NCBI RefSeq assembly: GCF_900143185.1
Contig: NZ_FSRQ01000006.1
Span: 1-64,000 of the forward strand
From: Chryseobacterium scophthalmum
GTDB lineage: Bacteria > Bacteroidota > Bacteroidia > Flavobacteriales > Weeksellaceae
DNA: 64,000 nucleotides
Direction: 5' to 3'
Part shown: in pieces, positions 43,959-53,036 of the stretch
How positions within the stretch are numbered: the first letter of the stretch is position 1
Layout of the letters: each line of letters begins with the position of its first letter
Translations under genes and position numbers: made by a program
The notes under the pieces: model-generated
Databases searched by the model: none
What the model was told of the DNA's origin: nothing
What the model saw: the letters and a program-made list of their open reading frames with translations, nothing else

Positions 43959-44963
43959 ATGGGCAAAATACTTACTTTCGGTGAAATCATCATGAGACTT
44001 TCACCCCCCGGAAACAAAACGATGAGACAGAGCCACGAAATGGAATTTTTCTTCGGCGGAACCGAGCTCAACGTAGCTTCTTCATTGGCAACAATGGGGT
44101 GCGAAGTAACGCACATCAGCAATGTTTCTGACGATTTTGTGGGAGAATCTGCATTGTCTTTCATCAAAAGTTTTGGGATCAATACATCTTTCATTAATAA
44201 AAATGAACATCCTTTGGGATTATATTTTCTTGAAGTTGGTTCATCGGTTCGTGCGAGCAGAATTGCTTACAACAGGTTGAACGGTTCTTTTGCCAACATC
44301 AAACCAGAACAGGTTGACTGGAAAAAAGCTTTAGAAGGTTGTAAATATTTTCACTGGACGGGCATCAGTCCCGGAATTTCAGAAGGTGCTTACGAAACTT
44401 TGAAAGAAGGTTTGTTGACGGCTCTTGAAATGGGAATTGAAGTGACTACAGATCCTGCTTACCGTTCCAATCTTTGGAAATATGGTAAAAACGGAAACGA
44501 AGTTTTAAAAGAATTAGTTTCTTACTCAACGATTTTCATCGGTGGAGTCAATGAAATTAATGAAATTCTTGCAACTCAATTTTCATCAGACCAACAAGGG
44601 TTTATGGAAGCTTGTGAAGAATTAAAAAAACAATGTCCTTCTATTCATAAAATTTTCGACAAAATAAGAATTGGGGTTACAGCAAGTTCTCAGCAAACGC
44701 AGGGGAGAGCTTTAGTCAATGGAAATTATTTTGAAACGGAACTTTTAGAAGTAAATCCTGTAGTTGATAGAATCGGAACGGGAGACGCTTTTGCAGCAGG
44801 TTTAATTTATGGATTATTAAATTTCGATGACGAAAAAGCATTGAAATTTGCCAACGCAGCTTGTGCTATAAAACACACTATTTTAGGCGATATCAATTAT
44901 TGCAGCGCAGAAAATATTGAAGAAGTAATGAACGGAAATTCCGGAGGAAGAATTAAGAGATAG
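43959..44963 (+). CDS. kdgK: 2-keto-3-deoxygluconate kinase (PfkB family)
   Basis: 334 residues. PfkB-family start KILTFGEIIMRLSPPG, sugar site FFGGTELNVASSLA, and the C-terminal signature RIGTGDAFAAG with catalytic Asp276. It phosphorylates KDG, formed both by KduD and by UxaA, to KDPG. It is separated from uxaC by dispersed repeats, so an own promoter is possible. Confidence 0.93.
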   Translation: MGKILTFGEIIMRLSPPGNKTMRQSHEMEFFFGGTELNVASSLATMGCEVTHISNVSDDFVGESALSFIKSFGINTSFINKNEHPLGLYFLEVGSSVRASRIAYNRLNGSFANIKPEQVDWKKALEGCKYFHWTGISPGISEGAYETLKEGLLTALEMGIEVTTDPAYRSNLWKYGKNGNEVLKELVSYSTIFIGGVNEINEILATQFSSDQQGFMEACEELKKQCPSIHKIFDKIRIGVTASSQQTQGRALVNGNYFETELLEVNPVVDRIGTGDAFAAGLIYGLLNFDDEKALKFANAACAIKHTILGDINYCSAENIEEVMNGNSGGRIKR

Positions 44964-45028
44964 ATCGTTGTTAGTTGATAGTTTATAACAACTTGCTTAA
45001 AATTAAAAACCTTTATTATCTTATTTAA

Positions 45029-45108
45029 GTGAAACGCCTTTGCGAACTTAAAAATATACATCAAGTTTTAAAAAGAAAATCTTTGCGCCCTTTGCATTAA
45101 AAACGAAA
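45029..45108. repeat. AACGCCTTTGCGAAC repeat, copy 1
   Basis: AACGCCTTTGCGAACTTAAA, ATATACATCAAG and AAATCTTTGCGCCCTTTGC occur in this order here and at 47568-47642. It sits in the kdgK-eda gap (44964-45184), where no gene is seen. Confidence 0.75.
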
Positions 45109-45184
45109 GTCTGGCAAATACAGCATACTAAAGGATGGATAAACCGCCATCAAAGATTATTTTCAAACAAAATAATTAAACAAA

Positions 45185-45844
45185 ATGACAAAAATTCAAT
45201 TAGTTACAAACACCATCATTAATCAGGGAGCTTTGCCTTTGTATTATAATGCTGATGAAACGGTAACTTTAGAAATATTGAGATCACTTTACAAAGCAGG
45301 AATTCGTGCGGTAGAATATACGAGTCGTGGAGAAGCTGCGTTGAGTAATTTCACAAAAATGGTAGAAGTTCGTAATGCAGAAATGCCTGAAATGCTTCTG
45401 GGAATCGGTACTATTAAGAATGTAAAGCAGGCCGAAGAATATTATAAAGCGGGTGCAGATTTCTTTATCAGTCCAGGTTTTGTGGCGGAAGTTGCAGCAT
45501 TTTTAATTCCAAAAGTTTTGCTGTATAGCCCGGGTTGTATGACTCCGACAGAAATTATCGCAGCCGAAACTGCAGGCGTAACTTTTATTAAATTATTTCC
45601 CGGAAACGCGTTAGGTGCAGGATTTATGAGTGCAATTAAAGACGTGTTCCCAAATCTAAAATTTATGCCGACAGGTGGAGTAGATACCACAAAAGAAAGT
45701 ATCGAAACCTGGTTTAAAGCTGGAGTTTCTGCTGTAGGAATGGGAAGCAAACTCGTAAGCAAAGAATTGATGCTTGCGAAAGACTATGCAACGATAGAAA
45801 GTGAAACTAAGAAAGTATTGGATATCATCCAAACTTTAAAATAA
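45185..45844 (+). CDS. eda: KDPG aldolase
   Basis: 219 residues, class I aldolase TIM barrel. Schiff-base Lys136 in GVTFIKLFPG and catalytic Glu44 in AVEYTSRGE. It splits KDPG into pyruvate and glyceraldehyde-3-phosphate, the final step of both uronate routes. It ends 22 bp before the transporter gene. Confidence 0.94.
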   Translation: MTKIQLVTNTIINQGALPLYYNADETVTLEILRSLYKAGIRAVEYTSRGEAALSNFTKMVEVRNAEMPEMLLGIGTIKNVKQAEEYYKAGADFFISPGFVAEVAAFLIPKVLLYSPGCMTPTEIIAAETAGVTFIKLFPGNALGAGFMSAIKDVFPNLKFMPTGGVDTTKESIETWFKAGVSAVGMGSKLVSKELMLAKDYATIESETKKVLDIIQTLK

Positions 45845-45866
45845 TAACTAAATTCTAAAAACTAAT

Positions 45867-47396
45867 ATGAGTTCAGTTAAATCTCTTAAACCGACACAAT
45901 ACAGGTGGACAATATGTTTGCTGTTATTTCTTGCAACCACGATTAATTATTTGGATCGTCAGGTTTTATCATTGACGTGGAAAGATTTTATCGCACCGGA
46001 ATTTCATTGGAATAACAACGATTACGGAAACATCACGGCATTATTTTCAATATTTTATGCTGTAGGAATGCTTTTCGCAGGAAAGTTTGTCGATTGGATG
46101 GATACCAAAAAAGGTTTCCTTTGGGCAATCGGAGTTTGGTCTATTGGTGCAGTATTACATGCATTCTGTGGAATTGCAACTTCAGGAATCCTTACCGGAA
46201 GCTGGTTTGTAGGTTTTTACGAATCTAAAGAAATCATCGGAAATGTAGGAAGCGTTTCTGCGGTAATCAGTACAAGTGTTACTTTATTCATTTTTGCACG
46301 TTTCGTTTTGGCAATTGGTGAAGCAGGGAATTTTCCGGCAGCGATTAAGACGACAGCAGAATATTTTCCTAAAAAAGACAGAGCATTTTCTACAAGTATC
46401 TGGAATGCAGGAGCAACGGTGGGAGCTTTGGCAGCACCGGTTACGATTCCCTTTATTGCAAAATCGATGGGTTGGGAATGGGCGTTTATCATCATCGGAG
46501 CTTTAGGTTTTGTTTGGATGGGACTGTGGGTATTTGTTTATAAAAAGCCTCATTTACACAAGAGAGTTAACGAACATGAGCTTACTTATATCAATCAGGA
46601 TCAGGATGATCTTCCTAATGAAGACACTTCAGTTCCGGAAAAAGTATTCACGTTCAGAGAATGTTTCAGCTACAGACAGACTTGGGCTTTTGCATTCGGG
46701 AAATTCATGACAGACGGTGTTTGGTGGTTCTTTTTATTCTGGACTCCGGCATATTTAAGTTCTGTGTATGGAATGGATTCTACACAAAGTGCATTGCCGT
46801 TATTTGTATTGTATATGATTACTTTACTGTCAATTATCGGAGGATGGCTTCCAAAATATTTTGTTGAAAAGAAAGGAATGAATGCGTATAATGGAAGAAT
46901 GAAAGCGATGTTAATTTTCGCATTTTTCCCTTTGTTAGCGCTTTTAGCACAACCTTTAGGTTCAGCAACATATTGGATTCCGGTATTAATTATCGGTGTT
47001 GCAGGAGCAGCGCACCAAGCTTGGTCGGCAAATATTTTCTCTACAGTCGGCGATATGTTCCCGAAAAAAGCCATCGCAACCATCACAGGAATTGGTGGAA
47101 TGGCAGGCGGAATCGGTTCATTCATCATTAATAAATCTTCAGGATTATTGTTCGATCATGCACATAAAGCTTGGTCAACCGTTGATGGAGTACCTTTATT
47201 GGAAAAATATCCTCAATATATCAATGAAAGATTACCTGATGGATTCTTCGAACAATTAGAAAAATCAGGCGCAGTTGTTTCAGATGGAATTGATAAAGGA
47301 TACATGATTATTTTCTCAGTTTGTGCAGTTGCTTATCTAATCGCATGGACAGTTATGAAAATGTTGGTTCCTAAGTATAAAGTGATCAGTAAATAG
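45867..47396 (+). CDS. exuT: MFS hexuronate transporter, ExuT-like
   Basis: 509 residues with about 12 membrane segments. The ACS-family MFS start (RWTICLLLFLATTINYLDRQVLSLTW) and the loop motif AGKFVDWMDTKKGF are seen, and FPAAIKTTAEYFPKKDRAFSTSIWNAG matches the hexuronate branch. It is longer than proteobacterial ExuT because of an inserted ~30-residue stretch after the second helix and a central acidic loop. It probably carries galacturonate/glucuronate across the inner membrane. Confidence 0.88.
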   Translation: MSSVKSLKPTQYRWTICLLLFLATTINYLDRQVLSLTWKDFIAPEFHWNNNDYGNITALFSIFYAVGMLFAGKFVDWMDTKKGFLWAIGVWSIGAVLHAFCGIATSGILTGSWFVGFYESKEIIGNVGSVSAVISTSVTLFIFARFVLAIGEAGNFPAAIKTTAEYFPKKDRAFSTSIWNAGATVGALAAPVTIPFIAKSMGWEWAFIIIGALGFVWMGLWVFVYKKPHLHKRVNEHELTYINQDQDDLPNEDTSVPEKVFTFRECFSYRQTWAFAFGKFMTDGVWWFFLFWTPAYLSSVYGMDSTQSALPLFVLYMITLLSIIGGWLPKYFVEKKGMNAYNGRMKAMLIFAFFPLLALLAQPLGSATYWIPVLIIGVAGAAHQAWSANIFSTVGDMFPKKAIATITGIGGMAGGIGSFIINKSSGLLFDHAHKAWSTVDGVPLLEKYPQYINERLPDGFFEQLEKSGAVVSDGIDKGYMIIFSVCAVAYLIAWTVMKMLVPKYKVISK

Positions 47397-47411
47397 AAAT
47401 AAAATTTAAAT

Positions 47412-47520
47412 CATTAAGTAGAATTAAGAAGTTAAGAATCAGCAGGCAAATTGAAGTGCAAGCTTAAGAAATTTATTTCTCTTAAATAACCTTAACTCCT
47501 TAATAAATCTTAATGGTTCA
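47412..47520. repeat. CATTAAG...CTTAATG palindromic repeat, copy 2
   Basis: CATTAAGTAGAATTAAGAAG at the left and CTCCTTAATAAATCTTAATG at the right, with a diverged interior. Same family as 43680-43801. It occupies the 302-bp exuT-uxaB gap together with the next repeat. Confidence 0.8.
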
Positions 47521-47567
47521 AATAAAAACTTTGAGTTCTTAGCTAAGTGAAATCGAAGATTCGACCT

Positions 47568-47642
47568 AGTCAAACGCCTTTGCGAACTTAAAAATATACA
47601 TCAAGCATTAAAAAAATCTTTGCGGACTTTGCGTTAAAAAAG
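47568..47642. repeat. AACGCCTTTGCGAAC repeat, copy 2
   Basis: Same order as 45029-45108: CAAACGCCTTTGCGAACTTA, ATATACATCAAG, AAATCTTTGCGGACTTTGCG. Confidence 0.75.
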
Positions 47643-47698
47643 CATTCAGCTTGGAGATTAAAAAGAATTAAAAACATCATTTAATTCAAATTAGAAAA

Positions 47699-49162
47699 AT
47701 GGAAAATCAGACAAAACAAAAATTAAACCGCCAAAACAGCGGAATAGATACAAAACTTCCTATTAAAATAGTTCAATTCGGTGGAGGAAACTTCATGCGC
47801 GGATTTACAGACTATGTAATTGATAAATTAAATAAAGAGGCAGATTTCAATGCAGGAATTGTCAACATTCAGCCTACACCAAATGGTTCGGTTCACAAGC
47901 TTGAAGAACAGGGGAATTTGTACACTTTATTTTCAAGAGGAATTAAAAAAGGAGAAATCATCGATGAAAAATGCGTGATTTCATCGATTCAAAAGTCGAT
48001 TAATCCTTATGCAGATTACAACAGTTTTTTAGAATTAGCGAAAGAAGAAGAGCTTGAATTTGTATTTTCTAATACGACCGAAACAGGAATCGCTTATGAT
48101 GAAACAGAAACTTCTTACGAAGGTCCGCATAAAAATTTCCCTGCGAAAGTAGCGGTTTTACTGCACGAAAGATACAAGCATTTCAATGGAGCAGCAGACA
48201 AAGGATTAAGAATTATTCCTTGCGAACTGATCGAAGAAAATGCAATTGTTTTAAAAGGAATTATCTTAAAATATGCCCAACTTTGGAATTTAGAAGAGGG
48301 TTTTGCGCAATGGATTGAACAAAGCAATCATTTCCACAATACGTTGGTAGACAGAATCGTTCCGGGATATCCGAAAGATGATGCGGCAACTTATGAAGAC
48401 CAGTTGGATTATGAAGATCCGATGATGGTGGTTTCTGAAACATTCCTTTTATGGGTGATTCAGGGAGGTGAAGATTTAAAACAGAGAATTCCTTTCAACA
48501 AAATCAATGAACAGATTTTGGTCGTAGATGATATTCAACCGTACCGTTTAAGAAAAGTAAGAATTCTCAATGGCGGACACACATTGATGTTGGCTCCGGC
48601 AATTTTAGCAGGAAAAGAAATCGTAAAAGAAGCAATCGACGACCAGTTTATCGGAACTTTTTTAAGCGAATCTATTTTTAATGAAGTGAATCAAACTTTA
48701 GGTTTAGATGAAACTGAGTTGAAAGAATTTGCGGAAGAAGTGTCTGACAGATTCAGAAATCCTTTCATCAAGCATCATTTGGCGAGTATTGCTTTATATT
48801 TTGTTTCTAAATTTAAAGTAAGAGTGGTTCCGAGTTTGTTGACTTATGTTGAAAGAAATAACAAACTTCCGTTGAACTTAACGTTCTCTCTGGCAAGTTT
48901 AATCAGATTCTATCAGGGAAGTTTTGGTGAAAAGTCTCTTCCTCTGAATGACGAAGAAGCAATCATAAACAGATTCAAGGAAATCTGGAAAAACGAAGAT
49001 TACGAAGTAGTTTCAGAACTTTCGTTGAGCGAAAAACTGTTCTGGGATACCGACCTTACACAAGTTGAAGGTCTGAAAACTGCAGTAGCAAAAGCATTGT
49101 ACGAAATCGACCACAATGACATGGAAACTGCGTACAAAAACTTTATTCAATTTTATTCTTAA
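47699..49162 (+). CDS. uxaB: Tagaturonate reductase (altronate oxidoreductase)
   Basis: 487 residues of the mannitol-dehydrogenase family: Rossmann start IKIVQFGGGNFMRGF, and the catalytic region VRILNGGHTLM with downstream NPFIKHHLASIALYFVSKFKVR. It reduces tagaturonate from UxaC to altronate with NADH. It is preferred over fructuronate reductase because the adjoining gene is uxaA, 5 bp downstream. Confidence 0.93.
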   Translation: MENQTKQKLNRQNSGIDTKLPIKIVQFGGGNFMRGFTDYVIDKLNKEADFNAGIVNIQPTPNGSVHKLEEQGNLYTLFSRGIKKGEIIDEKCVISSIQKSINPYADYNSFLELAKEEELEFVFSNTTETGIAYDETETSYEGPHKNFPAKVAVLLHERYKHFNGAADKGLRIIPCELIEENAIVLKGIILKYAQLWNLEEGFAQWIEQSNHFHNTLVDRIVPGYPKDDAATYEDQLDYEDPMMVVSETFLLWVIQGGEDLKQRIPFNKINEQILVVDDIQPYRLRKVRILNGGHTLMLAPAILAGKEIVKEAIDDQFIGTFLSESIFNEVNQTLGLDETELKEFAEEVSDRFRNPFIKHHLASIALYFVSKFKVRVVPSLLTYVERNNKLPLNLTFSLASLIRFYQGSFGEKSLPLNDEEAIINRFKEIWKNEDYEVVSELSLSEKLFWDTDLTQVEGLKTAVAKALYEIDHNDMETAYKNFIQFYS

Positions 49163-49167
49163 AAATC

Positions 49168-50784
49168 ATGCAAAAGAAAGTACTGAAAGTAAATCCCAAA
49201 GACAACGTTATTGTAGCGTTGATGGATTTGCCTGCCGGAGAATCGGTGCATCTAGACGGTACAGATTATACGATTCTTAAAGATATTAAAGCAAAACATA
49301 AATTCGCTGCCGTAGATTTTGAGGATGGCGACCATATTTTGATGTATGGCGTAATCGTTGGAAAAGCCAACCAATCAATCAGACAGGGCGAAGTCATTAC
49401 CACCGAAAACGTAAAGCACCAAAGTGCAAAAGTGATTGGTAAAACAGAAACTCTGGGCTGGAATCCACCCAATGTAGACAAATGGAAAGACCGTACTTTC
49501 AACGGATATCACCGTGAAGACGGACAAGTAGGAACAGAAAACGTTTGGTTATTTTTCCCATTGGTATTCTGTGAAAACAAAAATATTGAAACACTAAAAG
49601 ATATTTTTGAAAAAGAATTACTTCATGACAAAGCCAGCAAACATCAATTGTTATTAAGATCATTATTAAATGGCGGAGCGACTGATATTGTTGAGGAAGA
49701 AAAAGAAGATGATACAAGAATATTTAAAAATATCGATGTAAGATTCATCACACATCAAGGTGGTTGTGGCGGAATTCGTCAGGATGCTGAAGCATTGGGA
49801 AGACTGTTCGCAGGATATGTCAACAACCCGAATGTTGCAGGAGCTACGGTTCTCAGTTTAGGTTGTCAAAATCTTCAGGTGCAGATTTTTATGGATGAAC
49901 TGCACGCTTTAGCTCCGAATAATAAAAAACCAATCGTCGTTTACGAGCAACAAAAATCAGGAACTATCGATGAAATGCTGACTGGCGTTATCAAAGATTC
50001 ATACGAAGGCATTAAACAAGCTAATAATATCGAAAGAAAACCAGCCTCCATCACCAAACTGAACATCGGTTTGGAATGTGGTGGTTCAGACGGTTTTTCG
50101 GGAATTTCTGCAAACCCTGTTTTGGGCGAAGTTTCTGATATTATGGCAGCAGTTGGCGGAACAACGATGCTTGCAGAATTTCCTGAATTGTGTGGAGTAG
50201 AGCAAGAATTGGTCAACCGTTGCATCAACGATGAAGACGGTGTAAAGTTCCTGAAACTGATGAAAGATTTTGAAGCCTCTGTGGTTGCAGCAGGATCAGG
50301 TTTTGATATGAATCCATCTCCCGGAAACATCAAAGACGGTTTAATTACCGATGCAATGAAATCTGCAGGAGCTGCAAAAAAAGGTGGAGCTGCACCAATT
50401 GTAGAAGTTCTCGACTTTACAGAATATGCTACAAAACCGGGATTAAACCTTTTGTGTACACCAGGAAATGATGCCGAATGTACAACCGCTTTAGTCGGTT
50501 CAGGTGCAACAGTAGTTCTTTTCACAACAGGTCTTGGAACACCGATGGGAAATCCTATTTCTCCGGTAGTAAAGATCTCTTCAAACACTGTTTTGGCTGA
50601 AAAAATGTCAGATATTATCGATTTTAATGCAGGAACGGTGATTAGCGGAGATAAAACAATTCCCGAAGCTGCAGACGAACTTCTGGAACTCATCATCAAC
50701 GTAGCCAGCGGTGAAGTAAAAACCAAAGCGGACGTTCTTAATCAGAATGATTTCATTCCATGGAGACGAGGTGTCTCTCTGTAA
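49168..50784 (+). CDS. uxaA: Altronate dehydratase
   Basis: 538 residues. The N-terminal SAF domain (about 1-100, NVIVALMDLPAGESVHLDG ... IRQGEVITTENVK) is followed by the large catalytic domain with HQGGCGGIRQDAEALGR, LGCQNLQVQIF, GLECGGSDGFSGISANPVLG and FTTGLGTPMGNPI. The iron-dependent enzyme dehydrates altronate to KDG, joining the saturated route to the unsaturated one. Last gene of the plus-strand arm, closed by a strong terminator. Confidence 0.95.
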   Translation: MQKKVLKVNPKDNVIVALMDLPAGESVHLDGTDYTILKDIKAKHKFAAVDFEDGDHILMYGVIVGKANQSIRQGEVITTENVKHQSAKVIGKTETLGWNPPNVDKWKDRTFNGYHREDGQVGTENVWLFFPLVFCENKNIETLKDIFEKELLHDKASKHQLLLRSLLNGGATDIVEEEKEDDTRIFKNIDVRFITHQGGCGGIRQDAEALGRLFAGYVNNPNVAGATVLSLGCQNLQVQIFMDELHALAPNNKKPIVVYEQQKSGTIDEMLTGVIKDSYEGIKQANNIERKPASITKLNIGLECGGSDGFSGISANPVLGEVSDIMAAVGGTTMLAEFPELCGVEQELVNRCINDEDGVKFLKLMKDFEASVVAAGSGFDMNPSPGNIKDGLITDAMKSAGAAKKGGAAPIVEVLDFTEYATKPGLNLLCTPGNDAECTTALVGSGATVVLFTTGLGTPMGNPISPVVKISSNTVLAEKMSDIIDFNAGTVISGDKTIPEAADELLELIINVASGEVKTKADVLNQNDFIPWRRGVSL

Positions 50785-50812
50785 TGGGTTAATTATATTA
50801 AATATTAGGGTT

Positions 50813-50852
50813 GAAAATGCTTTCTACATCGTGTAGAGAGCATTTTCTTTTT
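50813..50852 (+). terminator. Terminator of the plus-strand pectin catabolic operon
   Basis: A 16-bp perfect stem GAAAATGCTTTCTACA / TGTAGAGAGCATTTTC (with G-T-tolerant positions) and a 3-base loop, followed by TTTTTTTT, 29 bp after the uxaA stop. Confidence 0.9.
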
Positions 50853-50925
50853 TTTGGTTTATTTATAGTTTTTTTAAACACTAATGACACAAATGTTTTC
50901 ACGAATAAGCAGAATGATGGTATCA

Positions 50926-50955
50926 ACAGAAACGGGCTTTAGCCCGTTTTTCTGT
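50926..50955. repeat. ACGGGCTTTAGCCCGT hairpin
   Basis: ACAGAAACGGGCT / AGCCCGTTTTTCTGT with a short loop, followed by TTGGCTTCAGCCTAA. This looks like a common flavobacterial intergenic palindrome. The rest of the 50785-51127 spacer has no gene. Confidence 0.6.
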
Positions 50956-51127
50956 GAAGTATGAGAATTGGCTTCAGCCTAAATTTATAGAAGTTAAAAA
51001 AAATTGTTATTGAAAAGATGATTTTTAAATTCTTGAAAAGTGAAATTTTAAAGGTGCGGTATTATATTTTTCAAGAAATTGAATCTCATCCCTTTTTATC
51101 ATTGGATCTTTAGCGGCTGGAAGGTTT

Positions 51128-51439
51128 TTATATTTTGGCTCCTCCTAAAATTTCAAGTTCTTGCCCTTTTGTTGGTTGTCCGTCTAATATTGGCATTGCA
51201 GACATTATTAATTCTCTTACTTCTTCAACTTTTAATGAGTTGTCGTGGTCTTCTTTGCTATCCCAAATTTCTGTAACGTAAACAGCATTTGTATCATTTT
51301 CGTCCTTACTGATAGCATATAATTTACAGCCTTTTGCAGTTGATACCAATTCAGATGCTTTCAATAAGATATTTGCAAGTTCATTTCTTTGTCCTGCTTT
51401 TGCTGTTAATTTTCCGTGAAGTAAATATTGGTTTGCCAT
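51128..51439 (-). CDS. Antibiotic biosynthesis monooxygenase (ABM/YgiN-like) small protein
   Basis: 103 residues forming one dimeric α+β barrel ABM domain: YLLHGKLTAKAGQRNELANILLKA, the GCKLYAISKDENDTN strand pair, VTEIWDSKEDHDNSLK and the final GQPTKGQELEI. Such proteins are quinol monooxygenases or uncharacterised relatives. It is the most downstream gene of the small-gene block with palindromic separators. No separator is seen behind it. Confidence 0.82.
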   Translation of the reverse strand: MANQYLLHGKLTAKAGQRNELANILLKASELVSTAKGCKLYAISKDENDTNAVYVTEIWDSKEDHDNSLKVEEVRELIMSAMPILDGQPTKGQELEILGGAKI

Positions 51440-51494
51440 GTTAATTTGTGGTTAATTTTAAAGTTTTATTTGTAGTTTTCTAATTGCTTGTTGT

Positions 51495-51604
51495 TGCGGT
51501 TACTCTTAGTTTGGTTTTGAAGTACGAAAGTTGAAACTTGCACAAATACACAATCGAAGCCGTTCAGTTCCGTATTTTGCAAAACCTATGTTAGCTGCCG
51601 TTCT
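51495..51604 (-). repeat. attC-like palindromic separator A
   Basis: Read on the minus strand: GCAGCTAACATAGGTTTTGC ... TTCAAAACCAAACTAAGAGTAAC. Paired parts are GGTTTTG/CAAAACC and TACG/CGTA, and the ends are AAC...GTAAC. It is the most diverged member of the family at 52176, 52860 and 53751, and lies 13 bp behind the stop of the 51618-52151 gene. Confidence 0.6.
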
Positions 51605-51617
51605 TATTTGAACGATA

Positions 51618-52151
51618 TCAAGTTTCAATATTTATTGAATTGGATATAAGAATTTTTTGCTTATTGTTTACTCTATATTTATAATAAACTTTAACATTAT
51701 AATTTGCATTTTTTTGTAATTCAATATAATTGAAAAATCTAGTCCCTATTTTATGATAATTTTCATAATTATAAGATGCTGTATATTGTTCTAATGGAAG
51801 TTTAAAAGTATTATTGGAAAAAGATTCAATATTTTGATAAGCATTGGTATATTCAAAAACTTCATTTGAAATTGAATAGAAATTTAATTTTGGTTTTTTC
51901 TTATAGTATTGGATCAATATATAAAATTTATTTTCATTAAACTTATTTAATTCTTCTGTTTTTTCATAATCTTCATAAAGATAGAAGTCATAATTGTGTT
52001 TAAATTCGTTTTCCCAGAAAAATTCTGAATTTAAATTAAAGTTTTTAATTGTGATTTCTAAGTAATCATTTTTTAAGTTTTTTATGAAAATATCTGCTTT
52101 TTCTTGAGAATATGATGTAATGCTGGTGAATAAAAATAAAAAATATTTCAT
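51618..52151 (-). CDS. Secreted hypothetical protein in the cassette-like block
   Basis: About 178 residues starting at MKYFLFLFTSITSYSQEK, a short signal peptide; the longer reading to 52211 would start inside the flanking palindrome. The mature part is Asn/Tyr-rich, with β-strands (YLEITIKNFNLNSEFFWENEF) and a C-terminal YKYRVNNKQKILISNSI strand pair. No family recognised. It is low-GC even for this genome, consistent with an accessory gene. Confidence 0.6.
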   Translation of the reverse strand: MKYFLFLFTSITSYSQEKADIFIKNLKNDYLEITIKNFNLNSEFFWENEFKHNYDFYLYEDYEKTEELNKFNENKFYILIQYYKKKPKLNFYSISNEVFEYTNAYQNIESFSNNTFKLPLEQYTASYNYENYHKIGTRFFNYIELQKNANYNVKVYYKYRVNNKQKILISNSINIET

Positions 52152-52175
52152 TTGTCGAGAGTTTTTGTGAAATTT

Positions 52176-52275
52176 CAGATAACGGTTTACGGTTTGGCGA
52201 CGTGACGGCAATCGAAGTGCAAATGTTGACCTTTGCTGTTTCGCCCAACTATTACAAACCCTTGTTAGCGGTAGT
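52176..52275 (-). repeat. attC-like palindromic separator B
   Basis: Minus strand: CCGCTAACAAGGGTTTGTAA ... TCGCCAAACCGTAAACCGTTATC. GTTTG pairs with CAAAC, and CTAAC faces GTTAT at the ends. It begins 2 bp behind the stop codon of the 52278-52814 gene. Confidence 0.65.
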
Positions 52276-52277
52276 TT

Positions 52278-52814
52278 TTATTCAAATTTAATTTTATGTT
52301 CTTGCTCAAAATAACTCACTTTGTCCATAATATTTTTTGCTATTTGGTCTTTAGAAGATTTTGTAATATCTACTATTTCTTTAAGCAGGTTGTAATAATT
52401 TCCACCTATTGCTATTTGCTCATAAGCAAACTTTGTTGCAAATAAATATCTGTCAATCCAATCTTCTGTAAATTGGTCTATAGAATCCTCATCATATTTT
52501 TTTACTTTAATTCGATAATCATAGTCTCCAATAAATTCAATTTCTTTCTCATTTATTGTGTCTATTGATATTGTTTTGTCCAAAAAATATTCTTTGATCT
52601 TCAAGCATTCTTTGTTTGCATCATTAGAGTTTTCCATCCATAAAATCAATGATACATTGATGTAATCATATTGATTTTCTATGGTATTTCGTAAACTATA
52701 TTTATCTGCTTGTCTAAAAAAGAGAAAAATGTTTTGTCCACCAATTACATTAGCTGATTTTAAGTAGAATAATTTGTTACAGTTATTTAAAATTTTCATT
52801 TCGTTTAAGTTCAA
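52278..52814 (-). CDS. Hypothetical protein in the cassette-like block
   Basis: 178 residues (173 if the inner MKILNN start is used), no signal peptide. Acidic and aromatic, with a helical C-terminal half (FTEDWIDRYLFATKFAYEQIAIGGNYYNLLKEIV). No family recognised. The stop codon directly abuts palindrome B, as expected for a cassette consisting of a gene plus its recombination site. Confidence 0.6.
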   Translation of the reverse strand: MNLNEMKILNNCNKLFYLKSANVIGGQNIFLFFRQADKYSLRNTIENQYDYINVSLILWMENSNDANKECLKIKEYFLDKTISIDTINEKEIEFIGDYDYRIKVKKYDEDSIDQFTEDWIDRYLFATKFAYEQIAIGGNYYNLLKEIVDITKSSKDQIAKNIMDKVSYFEQEHKIKFE

Positions 52815-52859
52815 TAAATGATTTGTCGCCTTTTAGCAGATGGTTATTGGTAAAATTAT

Positions 52860-52994
52860 AGCTAACGTTTTGTGGCTTTGTGATGGCGGGGAAATTGAAG
52901 CACAAACCTTCAATTTTGCACAAAAGTTCAACTGAAGAAATACTTTTGAACTTTGCAGTTTCGCCCCCACTATTGCAAAACCTTTGTTAATTGA
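52860..52994 (-). repeat. attC-like palindromic separator C
   Basis: Minus strand: ATTAACAAAGGTTTTGCAAT ... GCCATCACAAAGCCACAAAACGTTAGCT. Pairs TTTG/CAAA and GGGG/CCCC. The inner part (AGTTCAACTGAAG-like) is close to that of separator D. It lies between the genes at 52278 and 53037. Confidence 0.7.
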
Positions 52995-53036
52995 TGGTCT
53001 TTTGTAGGTAAGTTTTTTAGATGCTTATTTTTATCT

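Noticed and set aside
46670..47128. Minus-strand open frame inside the MFS transporter gene
   Set aside because: Shadow of a well-supported membrane transporter gene; no plausible start context or family.
49941..50726. Long open frame on the minus strand inside uxaA (261 residues)
   Set aside because: It is fully contained in the uxaA coding sequence, whose product matches its family end to end. The antisense translation is Ser/Pro-rich with no domain, as expected for a shadow frame.
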